Part shown: positions 34,604 to 43,628 of the stretch, piece by piece
Layout: every line of letters begins with the position of its first letter
Position numbering within the stretch: position 1 is the first letter of the stretch
NCBI RefSeq assembly: GCF_010119935.1
Contig: NZ_CP048209.1
Span: forward strand, 5,373,501 to 5,437,500
Length of the DNA stretch: 64,000 nucleotides
Direction of reading: 5' to 3'
Source: Paenibacillus lycopersici
Lineage (GTDB): Bacteria > Bacillota > Bacilli > Paenibacillales > Paenibacillaceae
The notes under the pieces: generated by a model
Database searches by the model: none
Told to the model about the DNA's origin: nothing
What the model saw: the letters and a program-made list of their open reading frames with translations, nothing else
Program-made: the position numbers and the translations under genes

Positions 34604-34969
34604 TTGAGGGAAATTGTCAGAAGTGATGTTAATCAGGATTGGATGCATTCCGGAATTGTCGAAGCCGGCGATTTTGCATTCCTGAGTTATTGCGTCGGGA
34701 ATATTGGTCAACCTGTCGAGAATCAGATTAATGGCGCATTTGACCAATTGGAGAGCCGGCTGGAATCAATTGGTTTACCTTTAGAATCGGTCGTTAAGAT
34801 GGATTGTATGTTTAGGGATATTTGGAACATACCCGTGATGGAAAAGGTAATCAAAGAAAGATTTAATGGCAAGTATCCGGCACGGAAATCGATACAAACC
34901 GAGTTTGCACATCGAGGCGGGGAGGATGGACTTCAATTCCAACTTGATGCCATCGCATTCAAAGGATAG
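34604..34969 (+). CDS. RidA (YjgF/YER057c/UK114) family protein
   Basis: A 121-residue protein of RidA size. TTG at 34604 is seven bases after AGGAGGG. Family-like features are GDFAFLSYCVGNIGQPVENQ, the helix FDQLESRLESIGLPLESVVK, and FNGKYPARKSIQTEF; the C-terminus QFQLDAIAFKG matches the usual final strand. RidA proteins deaminate reactive enamine/imine intermediates; the key arginine is usually near residue 105, where this protein has AHRGGEDGL, so the active site is atypical. The gene and its upstream region are clearly richer in A and T than the surroundings, suggesting acquisition. It stands alone. Confidence 0.78.
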   Translation: MREIVRSDVNQDWMHSGIVEAGDFAFLSYCVGNIGQPVENQINGAFDQLESRLESIGLPLESVVKMDCMFRDIWNIPVMEKVIKERFNGKYPARKSIQTEFAHRGGEDGLQFQLDAIAFKG

Positions 34970-35011
34970 CGTTTAACAGTACCTTTTCATTATCTAGCTG
35001 AGAACCGCCGC

Positions 35012-35056
35012 TAAAAAAATAAATGTGCCGAAAAGTCCGCTGGACGTTCTCGGCAC
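35012..35056 (-). terminator. Terminator of the VWA lipoprotein gene
   Basis: On the minus strand GTGCCGA...TCGGCAC forms a hairpin (35025-35056), followed by ATTTATTTTTTTAG. It lies 28 bp after the lipoprotein stop. Confidence 0.85.
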
Positions 35057-35083
35057 TCCGGGGTTCGCCCCCGGGAAGCCGCT

Positions 35084-36586
35084 CTATTGAGCGGCATACC
35101 GGTTGATCACGTCGACCAGCAAATCGTTCAGCGCTTTCACTTCGTACTCGCCTACGTCCGGTTCGCGATGGTCGTTCCCGATGCCGCTGTGGTCCGTCAG
35201 GAACAGGTACGTTCCGCCCGTCGCGGCCGCAATCGCGCGCATGAGATACTCCGTCTGGTCATCGACGCCGCTGGAAGCGACCGGAATGATCCGGATGCCT
35301 TCCGCGGCGGCCGTCTCCGTCAATTTGTGGAGCTTCTCCCGCACCTTGCGCTCATGATGCGGCGGTGCGTCCAGGACGAGGAACAGCAGTCTCGCCCGCG
35401 CGTTATCGCTCCAGTCATGCTTCTCGATCGCATTGTCGAGCGCCTGGTCCACCGCCTCCGGGAAATCCCCGCCGCCGGCAGCCTTCTGTTCCGACAGCCG
35501 CGCGACCGTCTCGTCGATATCGTCCGTGAAATCGAACGGTTTGACGACATATTCGTCGCCGCGGTCGCGGTAGAAATTCGCGCTCGTCCGGATGTTCAGC
35601 CCCTGCCCGTTATCCCGGTCCACCCGCTTCACGACGTCCTTCAGCTCCGTCTTCAGAAATTGCAGTTCATCGCCCATCGAACCCGTCGTATCGACCAGCA
35701 GCATGAGATCCAGCGCATTCGGCGCCTGGACCGGCTTCTCAAGCTCGACCTTCAGCGCATGAGCGCGCGGAACCGGCACGTTCTCGTACCGTTTCAGCTG
35801 ATTGCCGGCCGAGACGGCAACGCCGTATTTCGCCTGCAGTCCCTGTTCGTCGTACAGGCCTGCGTACAGGTAAGCGACGCCTTCGTTGTTCGTTCGCGCC
35901 TCCCACGCTTCCTCCCCGTCGTCATCGGTCAGCGTCACGGTCGCGTCCACGACGGGACGGCCGCCCGCTACGACATCGACCTCCAAGCGATGCAGCGGAT
36001 ACATCGACCAATAGGCCGTATCCCGCCCTCCCCCGGCTTGAAGCAGGTTGACCCATGAGCTCCATGCTTGATTGTCATTCCATTCGCCCGCGGTCAGCTG
36101 ACCCGGCTTCGAGGCATCGTACTGCGGCGATACGCTCCACTCGGGCGGATCCACGATCGGCCCGCCGTCCGTGCCGCCGGGTTCCGTCGCGCCGGACGAA
36201 TCGCCGGCGCCGCCATCCTTGCTTGCATCCGACGACGTGCCGCCTTCCGCCGCGCTTGAAGATGAACCGCCGCCTGAATTTGCGGCAGGCGCGTCCGAGC
36301 CGCCGGAACGGTCGCCGGAGCTGGCGTTCGCGGCGGAATCGCTCGTTGCCTTGCCGGCGTTGTCGCCGGCATTTTGATTCTCGTTCGAGCTGCAGCCGCC
36401 TAATAACGGTACTAGCGCCAACGCCAGGATCAGCAGCAGCACCAGCGCAGACCGCTTCATGCGGCCGAAGCCCGTTCCTCTTGCCGCCCCGCCTGCCCCT
36501 TTGGCGCGTACGCCCGGCGCTTCCGTGTCCTCTATCCTATCCTCCGTACGGCTCTCTCCCGCAGCCTTCCTCCGAACCATGTTCAT
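35084..36586 (-). CDS. VWA-domain lipoprotein
   Basis: A 500-residue exported protein. ATG at 36586 has a good AAGGGGG site nine bases upstream and gives 42 polar residues before MKRSALVLLLILALALVPLL and the lipobox GGC. A second possible start at 36460 gives a standard lipoprotein signal but a poor ribosome site. After the lipidated cysteine a Ser/Gly/Asp/Ala-rich linker covers about residues 68-145. A beta-rich region (about 165-280) follows. The von Willebrand A domain (about 285-490) has the MIDAS motif in LMLLVDTTGSMGDE. Such surface proteins bind ligands through a metal ion. It ends at a strong terminator. Confidence 0.88.
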   Translation of the reverse strand: MNMVRRKAAGESRTEDRIEDTEAPGVRAKGAGGAARGTGFGRMKRSALVLLLILALALVPLLGGCSSNENQNAGDNAGKATSDSAANASSGDRSGGSDAPAANSGGGSSSSAAEGGTSSDASKDGGAGDSSGATEPGGTDGGPIVDPPEWSVSPQYDASKPGQLTAGEWNDNQAWSSWVNLLQAGGGRDTAYWSMYPLHRLEVDVVAGGRPVVDATVTLTDDDGEEAWEARTNNEGVAYLYAGLYDEQGLQAKYGVAVSAGNQLKRYENVPVPRAHALKVELEKPVQAPNALDLMLLVDTTGSMGDELQFLKTELKDVVKRVDRDNGQGLNIRTSANFYRDRGDEYVVKPFDFTDDIDETVARLSEQKAAGGGDFPEAVDQALDNAIEKHDWSDNARARLLFLVLDAPPHHERKVREKLHKLTETAAAEGIRIIPVASSGVDDQTEYLMRAIAAATGGTYLFLTDHSGIGNDHREPDVGEYEVKALNDLLVDVINRYAAQ

Positions 36587-36743
36587 TTTTCAGTCCCCCT
36601 TTTTATTGTTTGGACAGTTAAAAACTGTAAATGGCCGTTCGAGCTTCTGACGTATCGCCGGATGGTTATGTTGCAATCTCCGCAGGGCGCCATTACAATG
36701 GGGGGAAATCGTCAGGAACAACGAATGAGGAGGCGGCAATACC

Positions 36744-37046
36744 ATGGAAACCTATCCTGTGGCCGAGCTGACGATTACGCACGGCGGCAAGACGACCAAG
36801 CTGTCGTTCGGCGCCGCCCGGCTCGTCGTCGTCGCGGATGCCGGCTATAAGCTGTGGTACGTGGAAGTCGACGGGATGACGCAGCACGAGCTGCTGCGCA
36901 TGTTCAGCGAAACCGAGCACATCGGCGTCGGCTTGAGCGGCGTGACGGCCGGCGGGCGGCCGCTTGCCGGTACCGGCTATTTCCATCCCAACCCGACGCG
37001 CCGCGCGGCGGCCATCCGCGGCGACGGCGAGCTTCCCGGCTTCTAA
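36744..37046 (+). CDS. Hypothetical 100-residue protein
   Basis: ATG at 36744 lies behind GAGGAGG. The protein (METYPVAELTITHGGKTTKL start) is small and soluble, with alternating beta-strand-like hydrophobics (ARLVVVADAGYKLWYVEVDG) and a polar C-terminus with FHPNPTRRAAAIRG. No membrane segment, cysteine pair or catalytic motif is seen and no family was recognised. The strong ribosome site, GC-rich third positions and the terminator right after it argue that the gene is real. Confidence 0.65.
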   Translation: METYPVAELTITHGGKTTKLSFGAARLVVVADAGYKLWYVEVDGMTQHELLRMFSETEHIGVGLSGVTAGGRPLAGTGYFHPNPTRRAAAIRGDGELPGF

Positions 37047-37062
37047 AGCTCGGCGCGTATAT

Positions 37063-37123
37063 CCCAAAAAAAGCAGCACCGGACCGACCCTTCGCGGGTA
37101 CGGAACCGGTGCTGCTTTTTGGG
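37063..37123. terminator. Bidirectional terminator
   Basis: CCCAAAAAAAGCAGCACCGG and CCGGTGCTGCTTTTTGGG form a long stem (37063-37082 with 37106-37123) with an A tract on one side and a T tract on the other. It serves the 100-residue protein gene on plus and the tetR gene on minus. Confidence 0.92.
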
Positions 37124-37146
37124 TATGGCCGCGTGGCTGCGACGGC

Positions 37147-37728
37147 CTATTGCGGGGCGATGCCCTTGAAGAACAGCTCGAAGGTCATCGTCATGCGGGT
37201 AGCGAGCGGTTCGTCGCCGGCTTCCATCGCCCAGACGAACAACGTGCCGAAATACGTCTGGAACGCCTGCTGCGCCAGCATTTCCGCAGGCATATCCTTG
37301 CGGATCTCGCCGTTCTCCTGGGCTTGCCGCACAAGCGGGAGCAGCGTCTCCGACAAGGCGCCGAGCAGCTCGTTATGTTTGACCAGGGAGCTGCCGTTGC
37401 CGAGCATGCCTTGGAACAAAGCGCGGGTCAGCGGTTTATTCAATTCGAACCGTTTGACGATTTCGAAGATGAGCAGCTGCAGGCGCGGCACGAGCGGTCC
37501 CGGCGTGTCCTTCAGCTTCGCCGCTTCGTTCGTGGCAAACAGGCCCTGCAGATCGCATATGAGCTCATCCTTGGATGCAAAGTAGTTGAAAAACGTGCCT
37601 TTGGCGACGCCGGCCTGCTTGGCGATCGCTTCGACCGTCGCCGGCTCGTAGCCTTGTTCGGAGAAGAGGGAAAGCGCCGCTTCCTTGATTCGCGCCCGGG
37701 TTTGTTCTTTCTTAAGCTCGCGATTCAT
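37147..37728 (-). CDS. TetR-family transcriptional regulator
   Basis: A 193-residue TetR-type repressor. ATG at 37728 (MNRELKKEQTRARIKEAALS) has GGAGG about nine bases upstream; the longer frame to 37848 crosses the promoter. The N-terminal helix-turn-helix is typical: ALSLFSEQGYEPATVEAIAK then AGVAKGTFFNYFASKDEL. The remaining 140 residues form the helical ligand-binding and dimer domain. It is divergent from the MMPL transporter gene with 274 bp between. Two similar ATGAC-type palindromes in that gap are probable operators, so it most likely represses the transporter and itself until a toxic ligand binds. Confidence 0.94.
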   Translation of the reverse strand: MNRELKKEQTRARIKEAALSLFSEQGYEPATVEAIAKQAGVAKGTFFNYFASKDELICDLQGLFATNEAAKLKDTPGPLVPRLQLLIFEIVKRFELNKPLTRALFQGMLGNGSSLVKHNELLGALSETLLPLVRQAQENGEIRKDMPAEMLAQQAFQTYFGTLFVWAMEAGDEPLATRMTMTFELFFKGIAPQ

Positions 37729-37803
37729 ATCTCGGTTCCTCCATCGATTGCGCGTTCTTGTACGCCAATTGTAGCATAAGGGAGCATTTTCCGTAAACCG
37801 ATT

Positions 37804-37963
37804 ATGACTGTCGGTCATTTTTATCCGCATATGATTGATCCCGCTCATCGGTTTAATGCTTGCTGAGCATGAAATACATATACATGATAAGCGTTTGATG
37901 GTTGTGAAATAATTATGACCGTCAGTTCAATATATTGACTACAATCTGATGCTGCGCTATAAC
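37804..37963. promoter_or_regulatory. Divergent promoters and two TetR-type operators
   Basis: ATGACTGTCGGTCAT (37804-37818) and ATGACCGTCAGTTCA (37915-37929) are related dyads. The plus promoter for the transporter is TTGACT (37935-37940), 17 bp, TATAAC (37958-37963); the second dyad abuts its -35. The minus promoter for tetR reads TTTACG, 18 bp, TACAAT, with the first dyad just upstream of its -35. Confidence 0.75.
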
Positions 37964-38002
37964 TATTCATAGAGCAGAGCCATGACTGAGGAGGTAATAC
38001 GA

Positions 38003-40873
38003 ATGCTAGAACGATTCATCCGCGGCCTCGCCCGCGCCAAATGGGCGATTCTGCTGGCATGGCTGGCGATCGCCGCCGTTTCCGTGCTGGCGCTGCCCGA
38101 CCTGGCCTCGATCGTCCGCCAGACCGAGCAGAAATTCGTGCCGGCGGATTCCGAGTCCGTCGTCGCCAAGAACCTGCTGACCCGGATCAATCCCGAATCG
38201 ACGACCAAGTCGAGCGCCATTCTCGTCTACTCCAGGGAAGGCGGCATGACCGGCCAGGACCGGGCTTGGCTGAAAGCCAAGGCGGCGGAAATCGCCGCCC
38301 TGAGCGGCAAGGACGGCTTCAAGTCCGTCCAGTCCGCCTATGAAACGCCGGAGCTCGCCTCCAAGTTCCGAAGCAAGGACGGCACGACCGAAATGCTCAT
38401 CGTCGGCTTCGCCGGAACCGACAACGACGCGGTCACCCAGGACGCCGTTGACCATTTAAACGAGCGCATCAAGGATGCGCCGGCGGGGAGCAAGGTCGAG
38501 CTGACGGGCAGCGCGCCGATCGGCAAGGATTTCCAGCAGAGCTCCTCGGACGGCTTGCAGAAGACCGAGCTCCTGACCGTCGCGCTCGTCCTCGTCATTC
38601 TGCTGATCGTCTTCCGCTCGCCGGTCGCGCCGTTCATCCCGCTCATCACGATCGGCATCTCGCTCGTCATTACGAGAGGACTGGTCGCCGCCGCCACGCA
38701 TTGGGGCATGCCCGTCTCCTCGTTTACGGAGTCGTTCCTGATCGCCGTCATGTTCGGGGCGGGGACGGATTACTGCATCCTGCTCATTCAGCGCTTCCGC
38801 GAGGAATTGAGCCGCGACGGCGATAAGGTCGAAGCGCTCGTACGCACGGTCCGCACCGTCGGCAAGACGGTCGCCTTCTCCGCCAGCACCGTCTTCGTCG
38901 CGTTCTTCCTGATCGGCTTCGCCCAGTTCGGCCTGTACCAATCCGCCGTCGGCGTTTCGATCGGCGTCGCCGTGACGCTCGTCGCCGGCCTGACGTTGAC
39001 CCCGGCGCTGCTCATGCTGTTCGGCCAGGCGACGTTCTGGCCGTCGAAGGTCGCCGGCGGCCAAGGCCACGGCGATTCCAAGCTCTGGGGCGCGATGGCC
39101 GCGCTTGCCGCGCGCCGGCCCGTGGCGATCGTGCTCGTCACGGTCATTCTGCTCGCGCCGCTGACGCTGCTCTATCACAACAAGCGTTCCTTCGACGATC
39201 TGGCGGAGATCAGCCCGAGCCTCGGGTCCGTGCAGGGCTTCCACCAGGTCGAGCGCTCCTTCGGCTCCGGCGAAGTGTTCCCGCTCTCGATCGCGCTTAC
39301 CTCGTCCGTATCCATGCGCACGCCGGAGGCGCTCGCCGCGATGGAATCGGCCAGCGCAAGCGTCGCCAAGCTGAGCGGCGTCAAGGAGGTTCGCAGCGCG
39401 GTTCGGCCGCTCGGCGCGCAGTTGGCCGATCTGACGGTGTCCGACCAGCTCACCAAGACGTCCGAGGCCTTGCGGCAATTGAAGGACGGCGTGAACCGGG
39501 TCGCAGACGGGCTGCGCGATGCCGAAACATCCGTCTCCGGCGGGCAAGGCGACGTCGACAAGCTTGCCGGCGGCCTGCGCACGATGGCAGGCAAGACCAA
39601 GGACGCGCAAGCCGGCCTCGATCAAATCCATGACGGCATGAAGCAGTCGTCCAAGGGAGCCGACGCGCTCGCGGGCGGGCTGAAGCAAAGCGCCGTCGTA
39701 TCCTCGTCCATGGGCACCGACCTGACCGCCCTGCTGAAGAGCCATCCGGAGCTGAAGGACGATCCGTCCATGCGCCAGCTGCTCGGCAAGCAGCAAGGCC
39801 TCGCGGACGGCTTGAAGCAGCTGCAAGGCGGCGCCGACCGGTTGTCGTCCAGCTTCGCGCAGCTGAATCCCGGCATCGCGCAAGTCGCGAGCGGCCTCGG
39901 CCAGCTGTCCTCGGGCCAGACGGAAGCCGCCGACGGCGCCGTCAAGCTGCGCGGCGGCCTGAAGGCGCTCACCGGCGGATTGAGCGCGGGGGCACAAGGA
40001 CTCGTCGACGTCTCTACGGGGCTCGCGCAAGTCCAAGACGCGACGAAAGCGATCGGCGACAGCCAAATTCCCGGCTGGAACTTGCCGCAAGCAGCGCTCG
40101 ACAGCCCCGAGATGCAGCAGTCGCTGGACTATTACATTGCCAAGGACGGCAAAACCGCGAAGTTCGACGTCGTGCTCGCCGTCAATCCGTACTCGCCGGA
40201 AGCGCAGGACACCGTCGGTCAAGTCCGAGACGCGCTGCGTCATAGCCTTGCGGGCAGCGCCTTGAAGGACGCCAACGTGTACGTGTCCGGTACCTCGGCG
40301 CAAATTACGGAGCTGAAGGCGATTTCGAAGAGCGACTTCCTGCGAACGGGCGGCTTCGTCCTGATCGGCATCTTCATCGTGCTGATGATCATGCTGCGCT
40401 CGCTACTGGCACCGCTGTACCTGCTGCTTTCGCTCGTCTTCAACTTCCTGGTGACGATGGGCATCGTGGAATTTATTTTCGTCAAGCTGCTCGGCAAGGA
40501 AGGGTTGTCGTGGAGCGCATCGTTCTTCATCTTCCTGATCATCGTCGCGCTGGGCGTCGACTACAGCATCTTCCTGATGGCCCGGTTCAAGGAAGAATAC
40601 CGGCCGGGCGGAATCCGGCAAGCCATGACGAAGGCCATGTCGACGACCGGCGGCGTCATCGTCTCGGCGGCCGTCATTATGGGCGGCACGTTCGCCGCGC
40701 TCATGATGTCCGGCGTCAACACCCTGCTCCAGATCGGGGCGGGCATCGTCATCGGTCTCATTCTATACGCGTTCGTGTTCATGGGACTCGTCGTCCCGGC
40801 GCTCGCGAACCTGTTCGGCGAAGCGAACTGGTTCAGGGGCAAACGCGGCAATACGGCAAGGCGGCAGGAATAA
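38003..40873 (+). CDS. MMPL-family RND transporter
   Basis: A 956-residue membrane transporter; ATG at 38003 follows GAGGAGG. Two MMPL repeats are seen, each with one helix, a large extracytoplasmic loop and five or six helices (first block about 10-35 and 195-390; second about 775-940). The second loop (about 470-700) contains many glycine-spaced, heptad-like repeats such as QLKDGVNRVADGLRDAE and LDQIHDGMKQSSKGADALAG, as in YdgH/YdfJ-type members. The helix GAGTDYCILLIQRFREEL carries the acidic residue used for proton coupling, repeated as ALGVDYSIFLMARFKEEY. It probably exports lipids or hydrophobic toxicants under TetR control. Confidence 0.93.
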   Translation: MLERFIRGLARAKWAILLAWLAIAAVSVLALPDLASIVRQTEQKFVPADSESVVAKNLLTRINPESTTKSSAILVYSREGGMTGQDRAWLKAKAAEIAALSGKDGFKSVQSAYETPELASKFRSKDGTTEMLIVGFAGTDNDAVTQDAVDHLNERIKDAPAGSKVELTGSAPIGKDFQQSSSDGLQKTELLTVALVLVILLIVFRSPVAPFIPLITIGISLVITRGLVAAATHWGMPVSSFTESFLIAVMFGAGTDYCILLIQRFREELSRDGDKVEALVRTVRTVGKTVAFSASTVFVAFFLIGFAQFGLYQSAVGVSIGVAVTLVAGLTLTPALLMLFGQATFWPSKVAGGQGHGDSKLWGAMAALAARRPVAIVLVTVILLAPLTLLYHNKRSFDDLAEISPSLGSVQGFHQVERSFGSGEVFPLSIALTSSVSMRTPEALAAMESASASVAKLSGVKEVRSAVRPLGAQLADLTVSDQLTKTSEALRQLKDGVNRVADGLRDAETSVSGGQGDVDKLAGGLRTMAGKTKDAQAGLDQIHDGMKQSSKGADALAGGLKQSAVVSSSMGTDLTALLKSHPELKDDPSMRQLLGKQQGLADGLKQLQGGADRLSSSFAQLNPGIAQVASGLGQLSSGQTEAADGAVKLRGGLKALTGGLSAGAQGLVDVSTGLAQVQDATKAIGDSQIPGWNLPQAALDSPEMQQSLDYYIAKDGKTAKFDVVLAVNPYSPEAQDTVGQVRDALRHSLAGSALKDANVYVSGTSAQITELKAISKSDFLRTGGFVLIGIFIVLMIMLRSLLAPLYLLLSLVFNFLVTMGIVEFIFVKLLGKEGLSWSASFFIFLIIVALGVDYSIFLMARFKEEYRPGGIRQAMTKAMSTTGGVIVSAAVIMGGTFAALMMSGVNTLLQIGAGIVIGLILYAFVFMGLVVPALANLFGEANWFRGKRGNTARRQE

Positions 40874-40985
40874 CCCGCAGCCTTGGAGCACGCCAAGCCG
40901 GCGCGGATTGCAATCCGCGCCGACTTGTTATTTTGCTATGCGATTCGATTATACCGGCATCATTCGATGACGAGGCTTCCGGTGC

Positions 40986-41588
40986 TTACGACAACCGCTC
41001 CCGCGCGGCTTCCAGCGTGTACGCGAACAGTGCCTCGAGCTCCAGATGCTGGATATACTCCAGCGCGCCTCTCGTCTCCTCCGATACCTTGCCGCTTTCC
41101 TGCAGCGCGACCATCGAAGTGAACGCGTTCGGATTCCAGCGGGCTTGGCCGGCGATCGCGGCGATGCCATCCCGAACCGCCCCGCTCGGCAGATCGCTCA
41201 ACACGGTGCTGTTCCGGATCCAATCCGCGGCCCGCTCCTGCAGCTTCCGCATCGCGGGATGCGCGCCGGCATTATGGAACCAGTAGTTCCCGTTCGAGAA
41301 ATCGCCTTCCATCCGGTGCATGATGCCGTGCCAGTACGCGCCCGTCGAATCGTGCTCGATTTCCTGCGCATGACTATGGGACGCGTCCAAGCTTTCGTTC
41401 AGCAGGTGAAGCCCCGCCATCAAGGCAACCAGCTCCGTCTGTTCCCTGCCCGCAGCCCGCGACGTGATGAGCGGAAGATCCGCGATGCGCCGATCCAGCG
41501 CCGCGTCCCATGCCTTCTTCGGCATGAGGGCTTGAAGCGTCTGCCGGGATTCCAGCGTCTCCACGATAAGCGTCAATTCATGATTCAT
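40986..41588 (-). CDS. Conserved hypothetical protein with YWHGIMHR motif
   Basis: A 200-residue protein. ATG at 41588 (MNHELTLIVETLESRQTLQA) has AAGGGG ten bases upstream. A striking conserved-looking centre reads SHSHAQEIEHDSTGAYWHGI then MHRMEGDFSNGNYWFHNAG, rich in histidine, acidic and aromatic residues and likely a metal or cofactor pocket. Similar YWH-x-I-x-HR...D-x-x-N-x-x-YWF patterns occur in uncharacterised bacterial proteins. No signal peptide is present. The gene lies 58 bp downstream of the EamA transporter on the same strand and may form an operon with it. Function unknown. Confidence 0.75.
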   Translation of the reverse strand: MNHELTLIVETLESRQTLQALMPKKAWDAALDRRIADLPLITSRAAGREQTELVALMAGLHLLNESLDASHSHAQEIEHDSTGAYWHGIMHRMEGDFSNGNYWFHNAGAHPAMRKLQERAADWIRNSTVLSDLPSGAVRDGIAAIAGQARWNPNAFTSMVALQESGKVSEETRGALEYIQHLELEALFAYTLEAARERLS

Positions 41589-41646
41589 ACGGCAACCGCC
41601 CCTTCCGGCGCCATCGCGCCTGCCTGTTGTAAGATGCATGCATAAG

Positions 41647-42486
41647 CTACATAAAGCCTAGACAGATAATGCCCGCCGTTATGAACACGGAGGCTGTCGT
41701 ACGGCGCATTCCTTGCTGCTCGCGCAGCACCGCGACGGCCAGCACCGTCCCGAACACCGTCCCGATTTCGCGCATCGGCGCCAGCACCGCGAGCGGCCCG
41801 CCTTGCTGCGCATACAGAAACAGCATATACCCCGTCGGGGCGAGCACGGCCGCGCCGATAATCGACCGCTTGTTCAATCGCCATTCCGTCCGCATGGCAG
41901 CCGGCCGCCATGCCGTGAACGACAGGGCGATGAAGTTGCCGACGTTCGTCACCTCATTGAGCAGCGGCGGCTTGACGAAGGCCAGCGCCTGCCTGTCCGC
42001 AAGCGTATACGCCGCGATGCAGAGACCGACCGCAACGGCATAGAAGGTTACCGCCGGACTTGCCGATAGCCGCAGTCCGTTAATCGCCGCGATCCCCGCG
42101 AGAATGAGCGCAATGCCTGCCCAGCCGGCGGGTGACAGCGACTCGTGAAACCACGCGACGCTGACGATCGGCACGAGCAGCGGGCTCGTTCCCCGCATGA
42201 TCGGGTAGGCTTGCGAGAGGTCGCCGACGGTATAGGCTTTCGCGAGCAGCAGCGTGTAGCCGCCGTGAATGGCGGCCGAAGCGGTTAATAGCAGCACGGC
42301 TCCTATCGTAAAGGATGCCTCCCGGCAATTCAATATTGCCCAGGGCATGAATCCCGCGATGGGAATAAGCTGACAGTACCAGAGAAAGACATTTTTGTCG
42401 ACGCTCGATTTAGCCATCAAATTCCAAGCGGCGTGGAAAAGCCCCGACAGCAGCACAAGCCCGATCGAAACCGCGGATACGCTCAC
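41647..42486 (-). CDS. EamA/DMT-family transporter
   Basis: A 279-residue membrane protein with ten hydrophobic helices in two five-helix EamA repeats, the drug/metabolite transporter fold. The first repeat is seen in FHAAWNLMAKSSVDKNVFLW and AYTVGDLSQAYPIMRGTSPL, the second in GAAVLAPTGYMLFLYAQQGG and PMREIGTVFGTVLAVAVLRE, both with the proline/glycine pattern of the family. The substrate is not predictable. It is followed on the same strand by the YWHGIMHR hypothetical gene. Confidence 0.9.
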   Translation of the reverse strand: MSVSAVSIGLVLLSGLFHAAWNLMAKSSVDKNVFLWYCQLIPIAGFMPWAILNCREASFTIGAVLLLTASAAIHGGYTLLLAKAYTVGDLSQAYPIMRGTSPLLVPIVSVAWFHESLSPAGWAGIALILAGIAAINGLRLSASPAVTFYAVAVGLCIAAYTLADRQALAFVKPPLLNEVTNVGNFIALSFTAWRPAAMRTEWRLNKRSIIGAAVLAPTGYMLFLYAQQGGPLAVLAPMREIGTVFGTVLAVAVLREQQGMRRTTASVFITAGIICLGFM

Positions 42487-42624
42487 GGCGCTCCCTCCCC
42501 TCGCGGCTGCAGGCCGATACCGCCTTGCATATTCCGGATTGTAGATTGGCCCGGCGGCTCTGTCAACGAATTTCTCGTTTTCGCATTCGCCTGGAGATTC
42601 TCTTATCCTTGCGCCGAAACGAAC

Positions 42625-42663
42625 AAAAAGGCTGTGCGGATCGGCGGGACCCGCGCAGCCTTC
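42625..42663 (-). terminator. Terminator of the PhyH gene
   Basis: On the minus strand AAGGCTGCGCGGG...CCGCACAGCCTTTTT forms a GC-rich stem with a U tract, directly after the phyH-like stop. Confidence 0.85.
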
Positions 42664-42667
42664 TTGC

Positions 42668-43465
42668 TTATCCGTATGGACCGCGTGGATGAAAGCCCAG
42701 CAGCCGAGTCAGTCTCGGATGATCCCGTGCCGCCTCGATAACCGATTGCGGCATGACGTAGTTGATGAACGGATAAAACCGCTGCGACACCCAGCGCCGG
42801 CCGTAAGTTACCTGCTGTACCATACGGACCTTGTCGCTCCCGTTCCGGGCACCCCTGTGCCAGGTCTGGCCGTTGAACAGCAGCATGTCGCCCTTCTTCG
42901 CGAGGATCGAGACAGGACCTTGCCCCTTGTAGTACGGCGTTTCCTTCGGAGAATCCGGATGCCTGCCGCTCCGGTGGCTGCCTGGCACGAGCTGGGTCGG
43001 CCCCATATCCTCGGTCACGTCCTGCAAATAATACATGGCGCTAAACATGAAACACGGCACCTGAATCCGCGGGTCCAGTTCGGCCCCTTCCGGAATGGGC
43101 AGGAACAAATCCTCGTCCACATGCCAGGAATCGATGCCTGTCCCCGGTTTCGTATACAGTCCGTTGTTCGAAAACATATGACAGTTGGCGCCGAGCACCG
43201 CTTCCGCGAATGCAACGGCCTCCGGGCGGTCGATCATATGCAGGAAAACGTCGCCCCGCTCGAACATTTTCGTCCGCAGGGTGTCGCCGTAGCCGTCATT
43301 CGGCTTCTCCGTGAATTCCCGTTCGAACGCGATGCGATATTCGTCTACGAATTCCTCGCTGAGCACCTGCTTGACAAGCGTGAAGCCGTCCCGGAAAAAC
43401 GCCTCCGTATGGTATTCCAAATCGAATGCGCCCGGATCGGCCGCTGCTGCGCGCTCCCTATTCAT
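42668..43465 (-). CDS. Phytanoyl-CoA dioxygenase (PhyH) family protein
   Basis: A 265-residue Fe(II)/2-oxoglutarate oxygenase. The metal-binding H-x-D pair is in DSWHVDEDLFLP, the distal histidine in QTWHRGARN, and the following arginine needed for 2-oxoglutarate is in the latter motif or in SDKVRMVQQV. The N-terminus has the helix DGFTLVKQVLSEEFVDEYR typical of PhyH proteins. The substrate is unknown; bacterial members hydroxylate small metabolites. The gene is divergent from an AraC regulator with 163 bp between, a common arrangement in Paenibacillus, so that regulator probably controls it. Confidence 0.92.
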   Translation of the reverse strand: MNRERAAAADPGAFDLEYHTEAFFRDGFTLVKQVLSEEFVDEYRIAFEREFTEKPNDGYGDTLRTKMFERGDVFLHMIDRPEAVAFAEAVLGANCHMFSNNGLYTKPGTGIDSWHVDEDLFLPIPEGAELDPRIQVPCFMFSAMYYLQDVTEDMGPTQLVPGSHRSGRHPDSPKETPYYKGQGPVSILAKKGDMLLFNGQTWHRGARNGSDKVRMVQQVTYGRRWVSQRFYPFINYVMPQSVIEAARDHPRLTRLLGFHPRGPYG

Positions 43466-43628
43466 TCGCTTCCCCCCACTGGAATTGGTGCGTTCTCATC
43501 CAGACCGGCGGCAGCCGATTTCCGGTCAGCGGCCGATCTGCTATAGTTAGCTTAACGCGCCGCAAGTCTTGCTGCATTGGACGATTTCACGAATCTATGG
43601 GACTTTCTGACGGGCCGGAGGCTGAGCC

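Noticed and set aside
38456..40303. A 615-residue minus-strand open frame
   Set aside because: Antisense to the MMPL transporter; composition (R, D, Q, H) typical of a shadow frame.
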